Assembly (NCBI GenBank): GCA_025917655.1
Contig: CP084611.1
Span: 4,712,001-4,776,000, forward strand
DNA from: Chlorella sorokiniana
Taxonomy: Eukaryota > Chlorophyta > Trebouxiophyceae > Chlorellales > Chlorellaceae
DNA length: 64,000 bases
Reading direction: 5' to 3'
Each line of letters begins with the position of its first letter. Positions within the stretch are counted from its first letter, which is position 1. Shown here in pieces: positions 1 to 11,093 of this stretch. Below the pieces are notes generated by a model. The model did not search any database, had not been told where the DNA came from, and saw only the letters and a list, made by a program, of their open reading frames with translations. The position numbers and the translations under genes are program-made.

Positions 1-2
1 CG

Positions 3-110
3 CCGCCTTCGCCCCCACCACGCGCCGCCCCCAGCGGCGGAGAGACGGCCGCCGCCGCCGCCGCCGCTGCCGGCGCGGCGGCTGGCTTGCCAGCCGAGCC
101 AGACTTGTAG
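3..110 (+). CDS. C-terminal fragment of an unidentified gene cut by the window edge
   Basis: The third frame is open from the first bases to a TAG at 108-110. It encodes a proline/alanine/glycine-rich tail of about 35 residues ending in EPDL. The composition (PPSPPP, then an alanine run from GCC repeats) resembles the low-complexity C-termini of genes elsewhere in this window. No domain is visible, so no function can be given. It could also be chance open frame in GC-rich DNA. Confidence 0.35.
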   Translation, partial: PPSPPPRAAPSGGETAAAAAAAAGAAAGLPAEPDL

Positions 111-1042
111 GGAGCGACGCTGCCGCATCGCCTCACCAGCCATCCTGGCAAGCAGGAGGCTGTCTGTGTGTTGCTTGGTGCCCTGCTGGTCTTCTGCTGC
201 CTGCCGGTAGCATGACCAGCCTGCCGCCCGCCACTCGTGCGATCGCTCAGTTACAGAAGTCACGGGCGCGATGCGAAAAGATTGAGAGCAGTGGATACTT
301 GCATTGGGACTATCTAGGCACGCGTGGGGGCCGGGGCCGCCGCCACCCCTCACCAAGTCGGGGGACAACGGGCCCGTGACACAATGCGGCGCTGAGCGTT
401 GAGCACGCCCAGCCGTCGCAACTGCTTGCTGCATCAAGCGGCAGAACAAAGGGTGAAAAGAAGGGAAACCGCCAGGAAAGGGAAAAGGGATGGGAGGGAG
501 GGGTTGGGAGGGGAGGGGCAGGCTTGTTGGGGCGGGCTGCGCAGCAGCCGACCGCAACAGCAAAAGCATGCTGCACCGCACGCTTGGCGGCCTGGGAGAG
601 AAGGGAGGGGAGAAAGAGCGCGCGGGGTGCGGCACACGGGGCAGGAAGGCAAGAGGCTAGGGGGAGCAGGGCGCAGGAGACGGTAGCTTGCAGGGGTGTG
701 CACACTTTCGCGCGTGAAACCTCAACTAAAGGGTCTTGACTAACGAGCAGCTCGCGGTTCCTGATGCTGCAGAACAGGAAAGCTTCTGGCCGGCGTGCCT
801 CACAAAACTCGGGCGCCGGGCAAACGAAAGAAGGGCGCGGGCGCGGGGGTGGGGCGGCATGAGGGTAGCGGCTGCCGCCAGGGTCACGAAGAATAGATGG
901 GGGAGCAGCGCGGATGAGACTGTTAGCGATGGCAATGACGAGGTGCTGTAGGGGATCACGAGATGGCCGCTGCCGTTCGCAGCGGCTCCGTTTTCAAGCT
1001 GGAATGTGGATGAACTGGAGGTTTTCTGCAGCGCTGTGTTGG
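111..1042. other. Intergenic, no gene recognised
   Basis: The stretch has G/A-rich patches (for example around 460-530) and overlapping open frames with no conserved residues. It should hold the 3' UTR of the RWP-RK gene that ends at 1043 and the 3' flank of the gene entering from the left. Confidence 0.5.
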
Positions 1043-3313
1043 TCACGCTTTGGCTGCCTCCTCCTTTGCGGCGAGGCCAGCCGTGAGCGGGCTGTCAGGG
1101 GCCAGGGCGGCCACACGGGCCCGCGCCAGCGCCTCGGCCTGTGCGGGGTCCAGCGGCGCCGCCGCCTCGGCCGCCGCCGCTGCGTCCGTGTTGGCCTGCT
1201 GTGCCGCGGGCGCGGGCATCGCAGGCGCTCCAAAGCCGGCGGGCATGGCAATGCCCTGGGCCAGCAGCATCGCCAGCATGAGGGTGGCATCGTTCACGCC
1301 GCCATTGGTGCCGCCGGCGCCGCCACCGCCGGCGCCGCTGTCGCCCCCTCGACCGCGGCGCCGCCACCGACCGCGGCCACCGGCAGCGCGGCCAGCCCCG
1401 GCAGGCCCAGCGGCGTGTTCTCGGCCGACGACGGCGGCAGCGCAGCGGCAACCGGCTGCTGCGCAAGGTCATCCATCCAGGACGGCTGCAGCTCCTGCCA
1501 CGTCTTCTCCACCAGGCTCTGCACGCACTGGCGCAGCGGCGCTTCTGCAGGGGAAAGCAGGGGGTGGGGGGTGGGGGCGCACAAAATACGTCAGAAAAAG
1601 CACCGCCTGCTCCAAACAGGTCCGCTCCATCAAACCGGCCCACAAAGTCGCCCGGTCCATGCATTTGGAGGCGGCCAGCCAGGCCACAACACGGCACGTG
1701 GTGGCACAGCACGTCAGGCAGTACCGCAGCACCGTACCTGCGTCCCGCTTGAACTCGTGCTTGACCTTGTTGTCCAGCTTGTACAGGCGCTGCCGCAGCG
1801 CCGCCAGCTCGGGCGCAGCGGGATGGAGCCTGCGGGACGGGGCCGGCGGGCGGGCGGGCGGCTGGGAGCAGCGCTGCCGAGCCGAGCAGCTGCCAGGCGA
1901 AGCTCTTCAACGCGCAATCCCCGTTCAACTGTTTCGCAAGCACCCAAGGCACCGTACCTCCCCCACCTCCACACACACTCAACCACCACCCACCATACCC
2001 CGCCACCCACACTTTCGCCGTCCGACAGCACCCCCTTGCTGTTGCCCGCGTGCTGGCCCACCTGTGGGGCTGGCCTCATACACCGCCAGCTCCATGCGCA
2101 CGCGCTCCAGCACAGCCTCCACCTTGGCGGGGTCGCCGTACTTGCGCATGTACTCCTGCGGTACGGCGAGCGGGCGGGGGCGCGGGAGCATCGGCACCAG
2201 GCCGCGACGAGCAATCGCGTACGAGAGCCGAGCAGGCGCCGCTCGCCGCTGCCGGGCTGTGCTCCGGGGCTGGGCAGCGGTACCGGCAGCTTCCCCCAGC
2301 GCTTGCTCCCCCACCAACCCCGCTGCCAGCACCCCACCGTGCTTGCAGCACAGGCGCCTGCGTGCAGGCGGGGCCCACCTCGAGGCTGTGCGTGATCTTC
2401 TTGGCCGAGGTACGCTTGCGGTACGGCCACTGCTTGATGCCCAGGCGGCGCATGACCTTCTTCAGCACGGTGGAGGAGCCGAAGCCGAGGTGGCGAGCGG
2501 CGTCCACCTGGGTCATGTTGAAGCAGCCCTCAGCCTCCAGGATGGGGATGGTGATCTGGCTGGACACGTACTTGCGCTGGCCCAGCGGCGCCAGCGACTT
2601 GGCCGGCTTGACGCGCTTGGCAGCCCGCGGGCCGTCGTCGTCGCCGGCTGCCTCGCTGGCGGCGGCCGCCGCGGCGGCGCGGCGCCCGCGGCGGCGGCCC
2701 GCGCGCTGGGGCCGCCGCGCGGGCCCGCCGCGTCCGACTGCCGCTCGCCGCCGCCGTCAGAGTCGCTGGCGTCGCCGCCGTCGGAGTCCTCTTCCATGTC
2801 ATCCTGTTGCGCTGCGGCGGCCTGCTGGCGCAGGCGCAAGCGCTGCTGAGCGAGCCGCTGCTGCCGGCCAGCGCTGCCGCCCGGCACCTTGCTCTGCGTG
2901 TCGGAGCTGCCGCCGCTGCTGCTGTCATCCTCGGACCTGCAGCGCCAGCGGGTCCAGGCATGCTTAGGGCGCGAACACACAGCAGAACCGACAGCAGATG
3001 AGGTGAAACACCGGCATGCTTCGCAGCAGGGGCGGCGTCAACTCAAAGCGCAGTGACGCAGGCGGGCAGCGGGAACCGCGCGCCCCGCCGCCGCGCAACC
3101 CGGCAGCGCCCACCTGCTGCGCGCGGCGCGCCGGCCGGGCTTTGCCTCCACAGGGTCGTCGTTTGCGATGTTGGCCAGCAGGAAGAGGAGGTTGTGGTCG
3201 TCGTCGCTGAGCCGCGCAGGCCCAGCACCGCCACTTGGGTGCTGCGCACCGCGGTCCGCGGCAGCCTCCGCCGTCGCCCCTGCCGCTGCCGCTGGCTGCA
3301 CGTCAGTTGCCAT
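1043..3313 (-). CDS. RWP-RK domain transcription factor (RKD/minus-dominance type), copy 1
   Basis: A putative nuclear DNA-binding regulator. RWP-RK proteins control nitrogen responses or gamete/mating-type programmes in green plants. The start ATG is at 3313. Exon 1 (3114-3313) and exon 2 (2379-2936) join in phase. Exon 2 carries an acidic Asp/Ser/Gln-rich stretch, then KYVSSQITIPILE, HLGFGSSTVLKKVMRRLGI and the diagnostic KQWPYRKR at about 2420-2570. Exon 3 (2062-2155) reads EYMRKYGDPAKVEAVLE, and a following exon has LRQRLYKLDNKVKHEFK at 1740-1800, likely a coiled coil. The tail is Ala/Gly-rich and stops at 1043. The frame must shift once between about 2600 and 2750 and once near 1320-1345, probably sequence errors or tiny introns. 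It is a paralogue of the next gene to the right. Confidence 0.85.
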
Positions 3314-4854
3314 GGCTGGCCACACCTGCGAGATGGTGCAACTGGCCCAGGGAGTGGCAGCGACCGCGTGCTGCGCAAGTCCGGACGCCCGCTTAGTGCC
3401 CGCGCGCCCGGTGGTCTCTGCCGCAGGTGGGCCGCTGTTCAGGCCCGGCGGCTCGCGTCACAAGCTATGCCACTCTGCGTGGGGCTGAAAGTGCGCAAAG
3501 AGGCAGGGTTGGCTCTGGCGAGGTGCGAGATGAGAGGGGGCACGGGGGTTGAGAGCTCATGCAGAGGTGTGGCGCCGCTCTTCCCAGCCTCTACCACACA
3601 TAAAACGATGGCTGGCCAACGGCACCAGCTGCGGAGGCTGCCTGGCACCCCGCGTGGCGGAGCTTCAAGGGGTGACTGCTGCTCACCTGCGACCCGGTTG
3701 CCCGCTTCACGACGCAATAGGCGCAAATTCAACAGCGAATAGCGAGCGATGGCGTTGGGGCAGCTCATCTTTGAGAGGTGCCTGCTGCTTGGCTGCTGCA
3801 GTTTGTTTCATGCAGGGCTCCGCATGCGCTGAGAGGCGCCACCCTGCAGTATGCTGCCTTAAGGGGTGGCCCGCTGGAGGCCTGCAAGCGACCGGGCTGG
3901 CCGGCTTGAAGGCAGCGCCGCCACCACTCAAAAGCCCTCGCCGCAAGGCCGCCCGCAGCTCTCCCCATGTGTTTGAACGGGTTTCAATGCAAGGAGGTCG
4001 AACCACTTGTGCCCTTCATAGCCCGATCATATATTCCGTTCCTTTTCAAACGAGGTTCCAAACCAGCAAGCGGTGCAGTCGGCTTGCGCATGGAGAAGGC
4101 CTTGCGTCCCAACCCTGTTTGCCCGTCGATCAAACCTCAACGACGAAGACCTGACCTGCTGCCAGTCTGCCTGTGGTATGCCAAGTTGACATCCAGGGAC
4201 TGTGCGGGAGCAGCTCGCCTGCCCAAAGCAGGTGTTCTGGAGCTGGACGCCGTGAAGACTGCGATGGCACGCACTCTTCTTCCATCCGATGAAGCCCGAC
4301 AACAAAAACCTCTGGGTGGCGCGTTGTAACAATACACAAAAAACGTCAACCGTCTTGAGAAGGGTTTGCAATGGGCCACAGCACACTGCAAGCAGATGTG
4401 GGTCATGCAACAGGTGTTTGAACTGCAGGCGGCGGTGATGGGCAATGCACGGGGCTCCAGTGTTGAGACTGAACAACAGTGGTAGTTGCATGGCGCATCA
4501 TCATCAGGAGAAAAACAGAGAGGATAGAAGCAAAAATAAGCAGAAAGAGTGGACGAAGCAAGCTTGTGAGTTAGGATGGATCAAGAAATGACAGCAAGAA
4601 GGTGATGATGACAAGGGAGTGTGAAAAGCCAGCCCCGCGGCTGTGTGGTGAGCGCCAATACAAAAGTGAGGGGGAGAGCTGAGCTGCTGAAGACAAGAAA
4701 AATGGCAAGCATAGGGCAGGCTTTGTATCTGGTACATTAGATGCTGTTCGAAAAACAACCTTGAGAGGGGTCTCAGCTGTGGTGCTGAACAGCCGCTGTG
4801 ACATATTCAACAGGAGCGGGGATGTGGACCTCTTGCGTTGGTGTGCTCATGCTA
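3314..4854. other. Intergenic between the two RWP-RK genes
   Basis: This should contain the promoter of RWP-RK copy 1 (right of 3313) and the 3' UTR of copy 2 (left of 4855). The sequence is less GC-rich from about 4300 to 4800. No coding exon or RNA gene was recognised. Confidence 0.5.
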
Positions 4855-7448
4855 TCATGCTTGGGTTGCGTCGGCAGGCCGACCACACCGCATAGCGCGA
4901 TCGATGCCGCTGCGACGGGCAAAACGCTCGAGAAGGGTGGCCATCAGACGCTCCACCTCCTGCCGCAGCTTCTCTTCTGCAGCAAGGCAGGCGGCAGGCA
5001 CCAAGAGCGTCGCCAGCCGACAGCGTTTGCTGCGAACGGTGCTGGGCGAAAGGGAAGGCACCACGCATGAAGCCTACCCAACACCCAATGAGCTCGCTCA
5101 CCCTTCTCGCCGTGCTTGACCTCATTCTTCAGCTTGTATACAACCTGGCGCAGGGCCACAATGTCCGGGGGAGGTCCATGGCGCCTGCAAGCATGAATGA
5201 AAAGCATTGAAGAGATCCAGTCAGCTCTCTGCGTGTGCAGACAGGCCCGTGGGCCAGCCGGCGCCACGCGGGATCACGTCTCCCGCCCCTCCGCTCCTCC
5301 CTGCCACCTGGCACTTGCCTGAGTGGGTGTGCAGGAACGGCGCCAGCTCGCGGCGAGCACCCTCCAGCACCGCGCCCACCCTGGCGGGGTCGCCATACTG
5401 GGGCAGGTACTCCTGCGGTACGCAGAGGGGCACACCGCAGCAAGTGAGTGCGGCAGGCCTCGCCAACATGAGCATCAGGAGCGTGGAAGACACAAAACAT
5501 GAGCAGTAGTGGGAGAGAGGGGGGTGTGCACAGGCAACAACAGCAGCAGCAGCAGCAGGGCAGGCAGGCAGCGCAGCCGCGTTTGGGCCTGTCAAAACAA
5601 GGCCCATCACCTGCCTCCACCACCCGGCGGAGGCACGGCATGAGGCGGTCAACCCAGCTGCCGCTGCAGCCCTCACCTCCAGCCCTGCGATCAGGTTGCG
5701 CACGGTGGTGCGCTTGCGGTTGGGCCACTGCTTGATGCCCAGCCGGCCCATGGCCTTTTTGAGGGTGGTGGGTGAGGAGAAGCCGAGGTGGCGAGCGGCG
5801 TGGGCCTGGGTCATGTCGAAGCAGCCCTGCAGTGCGCAGCAAGCCACAGTGGGCTGAGACCCAATGACAGGGATCAATGCAGTGAATCAAGCGTGCCACA
5901 ATCAAGAGGCAAGCCAGGTGCACGAGCCTCACCTTCTCTTCCAGCATCTCAAGCGTCACCTCGCTTTCCCAGATCTTGCGACTGCCGGCTGAGCCGGCTT
6001 CCTGGCGCTGCCGCTTCTGAACGCCGCCACGGGGCCCCTGGCCGGCGCAGGGGCCCCCGCTGCCCTGCTTGCTGGCGTGGTGGCTGTGGCTGGTGCCGGG
6101 GTGGGAGTGGAGCGGCGGGCCGGGAACCGCAGAGCCCTGCTGCTGCTCATCCTGGTCGTGGCAGTCAGCATCAGCTGCCTCCCTGCATGCGGCACCCCCT
6201 GGTTGCTGCCCCCTGCATGGTCAATCCACGGCTGTTTGACCATGCACACGTCTGCATGACCAGAGCTGCCATGTGGAGCGGCAGATCTGTGTCTGCCGCT
6301 GTCCTCGGCTGTAGCGCTGGGCCCAGCAGGGGCGCCCTGGCTGCTGCCAGCGCCGCGAAAGCTGCCCTGGCCTTCGGTGATGCCGGGTGCGAGGCTGGAA
6401 GGACAACTGCAGCAGGGGGTGGTGCGAAATACGTTAAGAGGTGGAGTCTCAACCTTCGCGGGCGCGCTGCACAGCAGGAGCTTTTCGTGGTGGTGGGCGG
6501 CGTCGCGGGCAGGAGGGCGAGGCGGGTGACAGGTCATCTGCAGCTCTGCTCACCTCTGCGCATCCGCCGTGGGTGGAGGGGCCGGCAGGCTGCTGACGGC
6601 CCCCAGCAGGAGCAGCAGCGGCGCAGCGGTGCCTGCATCCGAGGCAGTGCTGGTGGCAGGCAGGGCGCGGGTGGCAGGGGGCAGCGCCTGGTGCCACGCG
6701 GTCGTGGCGGACGCCGCGCTGCTGGCCCCCAGCTGCTGTGCGCAGCGGCGGCGGCCAGGGTGGAGGCGCACTGGCCGTGCTGGCAGCCAGGCAGGGCTGA
6801 GCTGGCGGGGTCTGCATCACACTCTGGGCCGGGCGCGGCCGCCTCCTCCAGAGCGCGCGCGCGGCAGCTGCAAGCTGTCGTGGCTCACAGGCATGAAGTG
6901 GAGGCTGCAGCAGGACGGCAATCAAGGGGGTGGCGCATCAAGGCAGGCATTTGCATCGAAGCCAGGGATTCTGCACTGCAGGATCCCATGGGCCCGCCCG
7001 CAGCGGCCCAGCCAACTCACTCTCCAGGAATTGGCAGAAAGGGTGCCGGCGGCTTGGCGGCGGCGGCAGCAGAGGGCAGCGTCTGGGTGCTGAGGTCCAT
7101 CAGGGAGTGCAGAGCGGACGAGTCGTCGTGTGTGCAGCTCATGGGCTGGTCATAGAGGTCGAGAGCGCCAAGCAGCATCTGGAGGCACGGAAGAGGGGCA
7201 GCGGGACGGTGACAAGGGTGTGTTGATTGCGGAGCCGCTTACGGGCAGCAGAGGCAGATTGCAGAAGACGGAGGTGCGGGGATGCCAAGACACTCCCGCA
7301 GCGCGGCAGCTTGCCTGCAGGCCGGCATCGCCGCGCTTGCCCCCAGGGGCGGCGACTGTGCCGCCGCCGAGTCGTGGGGTCCCAACAGGTTGTAAGCCTG
7401 CAGGTTCCCGGCGCCCCCGCTGCTGCCACCAGGGCATGCGGTAAGCAC
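4855..7448 (-). CDS. RWP-RK domain transcription factor, copy 2
   Basis: A second RWP-RK regulator in the same orientation as its left neighbour. The exon at 7017-7183 encodes a Ser/Asp-rich segment (LGALDLYDQPMSCTHDDSS). A long linker with Gln and His runs (about 6000-6200) leads to KIWESEVTLEMLEEK, which ends at a GTGAGG donor near 5935. The next exon begins GCFDMTQAHAARHLGF and continues through LKKAMGRLGIKQWPNRKRT (about 5690-5826) to a GTGAGG donor. Downstream exons repeat the copy-1 layout: EYLPQYGDPARVGAVLEGAR (5310-5416), LRQVVYKLKNEVKHGEK (5100-5186), then a helical end with stop at 4855. The 5' end is unresolved. An exon containing NLQAYNLLGPHDS opens near 7448 without an in-frame ATG. 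Confidence 0.82.
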
Positions 7449-8256
7449 GCTTTCACGTCATACATCGAGCGGGGTGAGGAACCCAGCAGGCACTGAGGGG
7501 TTGCTACCCGTCTCTGCTTGTTCTGGTCAGGGGCCCAGGCGCTGGTTTCACCTGCATGTTAGGCGTGGCAAGGGCCAATCAGGTGGTTGTACGCGGCAAA
7601 GCGCGCCACAAAGCTTGAGCTCCGGGGCCGATCACGCGAAATTCATGCTTCTGCAGGCCCTCCAGAGCGGCACTCAGACACGCCCCAATCAGCTTTGGGG
7701 GTGAAGAACTGCGTTGTGGCTTGCCTGACCAGCCTTGCAAGGGTGCCTGCAGGTTGACCCCTGCCAGAAAGAGGTGCTGGACAGGAATAAGCCTGCTCAA
7801 ACGGCTCCCAAACGCTAACAATCTTCAATTCTTCGCGCACACACGGCGGCCAGGACGCCAGCGGGCAGGATGGGAGAGGTTCAGGCATGGGCCAGGCTGG
7901 CAAACTGCAAAAATCGCAGCCGACGGTTCGGATGCGTCGGCCCAAAGGGCCCAAAACGACAAAAGAAGCGTAAATCAAGCTCAACGGCACAGCAATAGGC
8001 CCGCTTGAGAGAGGGGCGCCAAGGGCACCCTTGGGAGGCGGGCAGGCGGCCGGTGTCCTCCCGCGCAGCCACAGGCCCCTGATGCTGCAGGCAAGTGCCG
8101 TGTTGCAAGCGTAACCGAGTTCGTCGTGCCTGACAAATCGCAGTGACAAAGGAGGCACAGGTGCTACTGTAACATGGACAAGGCGAGCACGAGTCTCGGT
8201 GGATTGCCCCTGCCAGCTCCGTCCTGTCGCATGATCCCACCAGCTCCCTCTCCACT
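7449..8256. other. Intergenic/5' region of RWP-RK copy 2; no firm gene
   Basis: This lies between RWP-RK copy 2 and the ARM-like gene, both on the minus strand. Around 7580-7730 the minus strand has an open frame with ordinary amino-acid composition. It has no recognisable domain or splice pattern. It may be an unassigned 5' exon or 3' UTR. Confidence 0.35.
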
Positions 8257-10413
8257 TCACATGATGCAGCACCTCTGGCTGCCCTCCCTGGCCAACGGCA
8301 CCTCTCGCTCCTCCACCAGCCTGGCAACCTCGGGGTGCGCCGCCGCCAGCGCCCTGAGCAGCTCCGTGGCCTCGTGAGCGTGGCAGATGTCGGCGGCGGT
8401 CGGCGTGGCGGCGCCGCCCGCTGCCGCTGCGTCCTCGTCGTCCTCGCCGCCGCGGCCGCCGGACCCAAAGTCTTCCGCGCGCGTGCCTGCAGCAAGGGCA
8501 GGCACAGTGCAATGCCGCTTGATCGCTCATGATAGTGCTTGAAGGCATGGATTCAGCCAGTGGTGCAGTCATGGAATGCTGCACGAAACAACACACCCGC
8601 AAACCCCGGCCTCCCTCACCTCTTCCGCATCCGCCGCCTCAATCAGCTGCACCAGCACTGCCGCCACCTTGGCCGGGCTGCACCCCAGCCCTTGCTCCCC
8701 GCTCGCTAAGCAGCCGCGGTCGTCCTTTGCCAGCAGCCACAGAGCGCGGGCGGCCACATCTTGGAGCTCCTGGCTGCCTGCGGGCGGTCGGGCACAGCAC
8801 TGGTGAAATCGGTGGCTGAGCCAGGCAGCTGCCTTGCCTCACTCAACACACTCCTGGGGCACAGGAGGCCCCTGGCGCCCTACCCCTGTGCCAGGCAGCC
8901 TGCATGTCCAGCCACACCCCCTCGCACCCACCTGCAAGCAGGTGCTGCGCCACCGCCGCCACCGCGCCGCCACGACGCAGCTCCGCCGCCGCGTCGGGCC
9001 GCTGCTCACACAATGTGCCCACCAGGCTGACCGCCGCCGCGCGCCTGCCTGCCCCGCCCTCCCCTGTAGCTCCGCCAGCAGCGGCGCTTGCAGCGCGTCG
9101 AGCAGCGCCGCCGCTTCGTCGCCGCCGCACTCCATTCCGTCGATGAGCGCATCAATTAACTCCAGGGCCTGCCATTCCACAGGAAACGAGCAAGGCTTTC
9201 CATAACGTAATGCTTGACGGCTGAGGGTTTGGGGGTGTTCAGGACAGTGAGGTTGCTGTGCTGCGTGTGCCTGGCCTTCCCGCAGCAGCACCCCCCAGCT
9301 TGCCTGCGGCTCCCGCCGCTGGGCCAGCGCCTGCACCAGGGCCTCCAGGTAGGCCAGCTTCCCGTCCTGGTGGAAGCTGCACAGCGCCGCGATCGCCTCA
9401 CCCGCCGCCTCCCGCGCCGCCTCCTGCCGCCCCAGCGCCATCGGCACTAGCGATGCAAGCGCACCGCTGTCTACAAAGTCTGCGTGTGTGGGAGGGCGGG
9501 GAGGGGGAGAAGGGGGCATGCGCAAGCGGTGTGTGCATGTGTGTGTGCAAGGCATGCCGTCAGCGGCGAGATGCTGAGCTTTCAGGCAGCGGGCGATGGG
9601 GGGGGACCCGGGCCAGGGCAGCGCGGCTGGCATGCAGCAGGCAGCGCGGTCAGCAGGCACCGCGCTGCCTGGCACGATGCAACATTATAATAAACATCAC
9701 CAGCACTGGACCATCGGCAGGGGGTTGGCCCAGCGCGTCCTGGGTGCTGCCCGCTCAACTCTTTGCCAGCTGCAGCCGCTTTCCCTGCCGCACTCACACA
9801 CGAAGCGCCCACTCCCCCATGCACTCGCACCGGCCTGGCAGGGGTTGAGGCTGACGCGCTCCACGGACGAGTCGAGGCCCATGAGGGGGCCCGCGGCGAG
9901 GCGGGCCATGCTGGGCGCGGCGTGGCGGCACACCGCAGCCACCGCCTCGGCGGCCCGCGTGCCCGCGGTGGGGTCAGACAGCAGCTCGGTGATGTAGAAT
10001 GCAGCTTCGCCATCCACCAGCGCACGCTGCACCGTGTACTGATCGTCAGATGGGTCAACCAGTGAAATGACCTTGTCCAACGCCTACAGGATAGCAGCAA
10101 CGGCTGGTTGGTGGCGGCAGCGGTAGAGCAGCTGGCAACCTGCAAAGCGGCGGGCCTGTATGCGACTCGCGTAACGATCTGAACTGTCGACAACGCAGAT
10201 GTAGGGAGTCTGGGGCGCCAGAGCGGCCAGACGCGGCGCCGAGGACATCGGCCTTGCCAAGGTGCCCCTTGCCGGGCAAGGAGCAGCGCTGAAGCGTACC
10301 CTGAGCTTATGCTGATAGTCGCGCTCCAAAGTCCCCTGCAGTTGGTGCAGCGCCTGGTCCACCTCCGTGTCCTCCTCCCTGTCCCGCTTCCTTTTGGATG
10401 CCATTTGTGGCAA
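8257..10413 (-). CDS. Armadillo/HEAT-like helical-repeat protein, function unknown
   Basis: The ATG at 10413 (or 10404) gives a basic N-terminus, MASKRKRDREED, then DQALHQLQGTL, ending at a GTACGC donor. The next exon (about 9845-10083) has leucine/alanine helices (LLSDPTAGTRAAEAVAAVCR). Further exons at about 9310-9472, 8900-9170, 8620-8820 and 8257-8490 continue the pattern, for example EAAREAAGEAIAALCSFHQD, AAVSLVGTLCEQRPDAAAEL and ARALWLLAKDDRG. The spacing of Gly/Asn turns and small-residue helices is typical of ARM repeats, which usually bind proteins. The protein ends in EGSQRCCIM, stop at 8257. One single-base frame change is needed near 9060-9075. A C-terminal CCIM could be read as a CaaX-like box, but that is only a guess. 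The specific family was not recognised. Confidence 0.65.
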
Positions 10414-11093
10414 TGTACACGAAAGATAGCAGAATCATGCACCTTGGGCCTGCAAGGTTCCCGTCCTGCTTCATGCCAATGCCGCAGCGTGCACACGCCT
10501 CGCTGGCGTCCCGCCCCGCCACATGCTCCGTTCCCAGGCTTGACAAGTCTTCATGGTGCTCATTTACACACTCCGTGAAATGGAGGGTTCCCAGAGCTCC
10601 ACTAGGGGTGTGAAAGGTGCGGGTGTGCGGCGGCGCCTGCTCTGTGCTGTGGGGATGCGGCTTGTCCGAGCGAGTCCTGCGATGTGCAAAGCTGGGGCGT
10701 TGCCTGCAGCCATGCACATGCGGCAGCGCTGCCGGGGCCATGAAATCAGCGAGTTGTTTGTTTGGGGGTTGGGTGGCGGCACGCACAGGTACATGAGAGC
10801 GGGAAAGTACAGGGAGCAGGGGGTATTAAAAGAAGAATAAGGTAGGAAGAGAGGTAAGCATCGGTGACAGATCTAAGCTGGAATGGTGGAGAGAGACGGG
10901 TAGAGAGATGGCAAAAGGAACTGTGGGCATGGGCAATGCTGCTCGGCCAGCCTAGTCCTAGGAGGCACAAACACTGCAGAGCCGCCACTCCCTGGTGACG
11001 AGGATACTGCCAGGGAGCCCAACCAGCACAGCCGGGAAGAGCGCACGCTGCCCAGCCGGGATGCAAGACACAGCGGGCCCCGCGCGGAGCTGC
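10414..11093. other. Intergenic between ARM-like and subtilase genes
   Basis: This holds the upstream region of the ARM-like gene and the 3' UTR of the subtilase. A TTACA (minus-strand TGTAA) occurs near 10563, about 530 bases past the subtilase stop, and could be its polyadenylation signal. No gene was seen. Confidence 0.5.

Noticed and set aside
914-2849. Very long plus-strand open frames (up to about 600 codons) opposite RWP-RK copy 1
   Set aside because: They are GC-rich shadows of the minus-strand exons, full of Arg/Ala/Pro runs with no motif.
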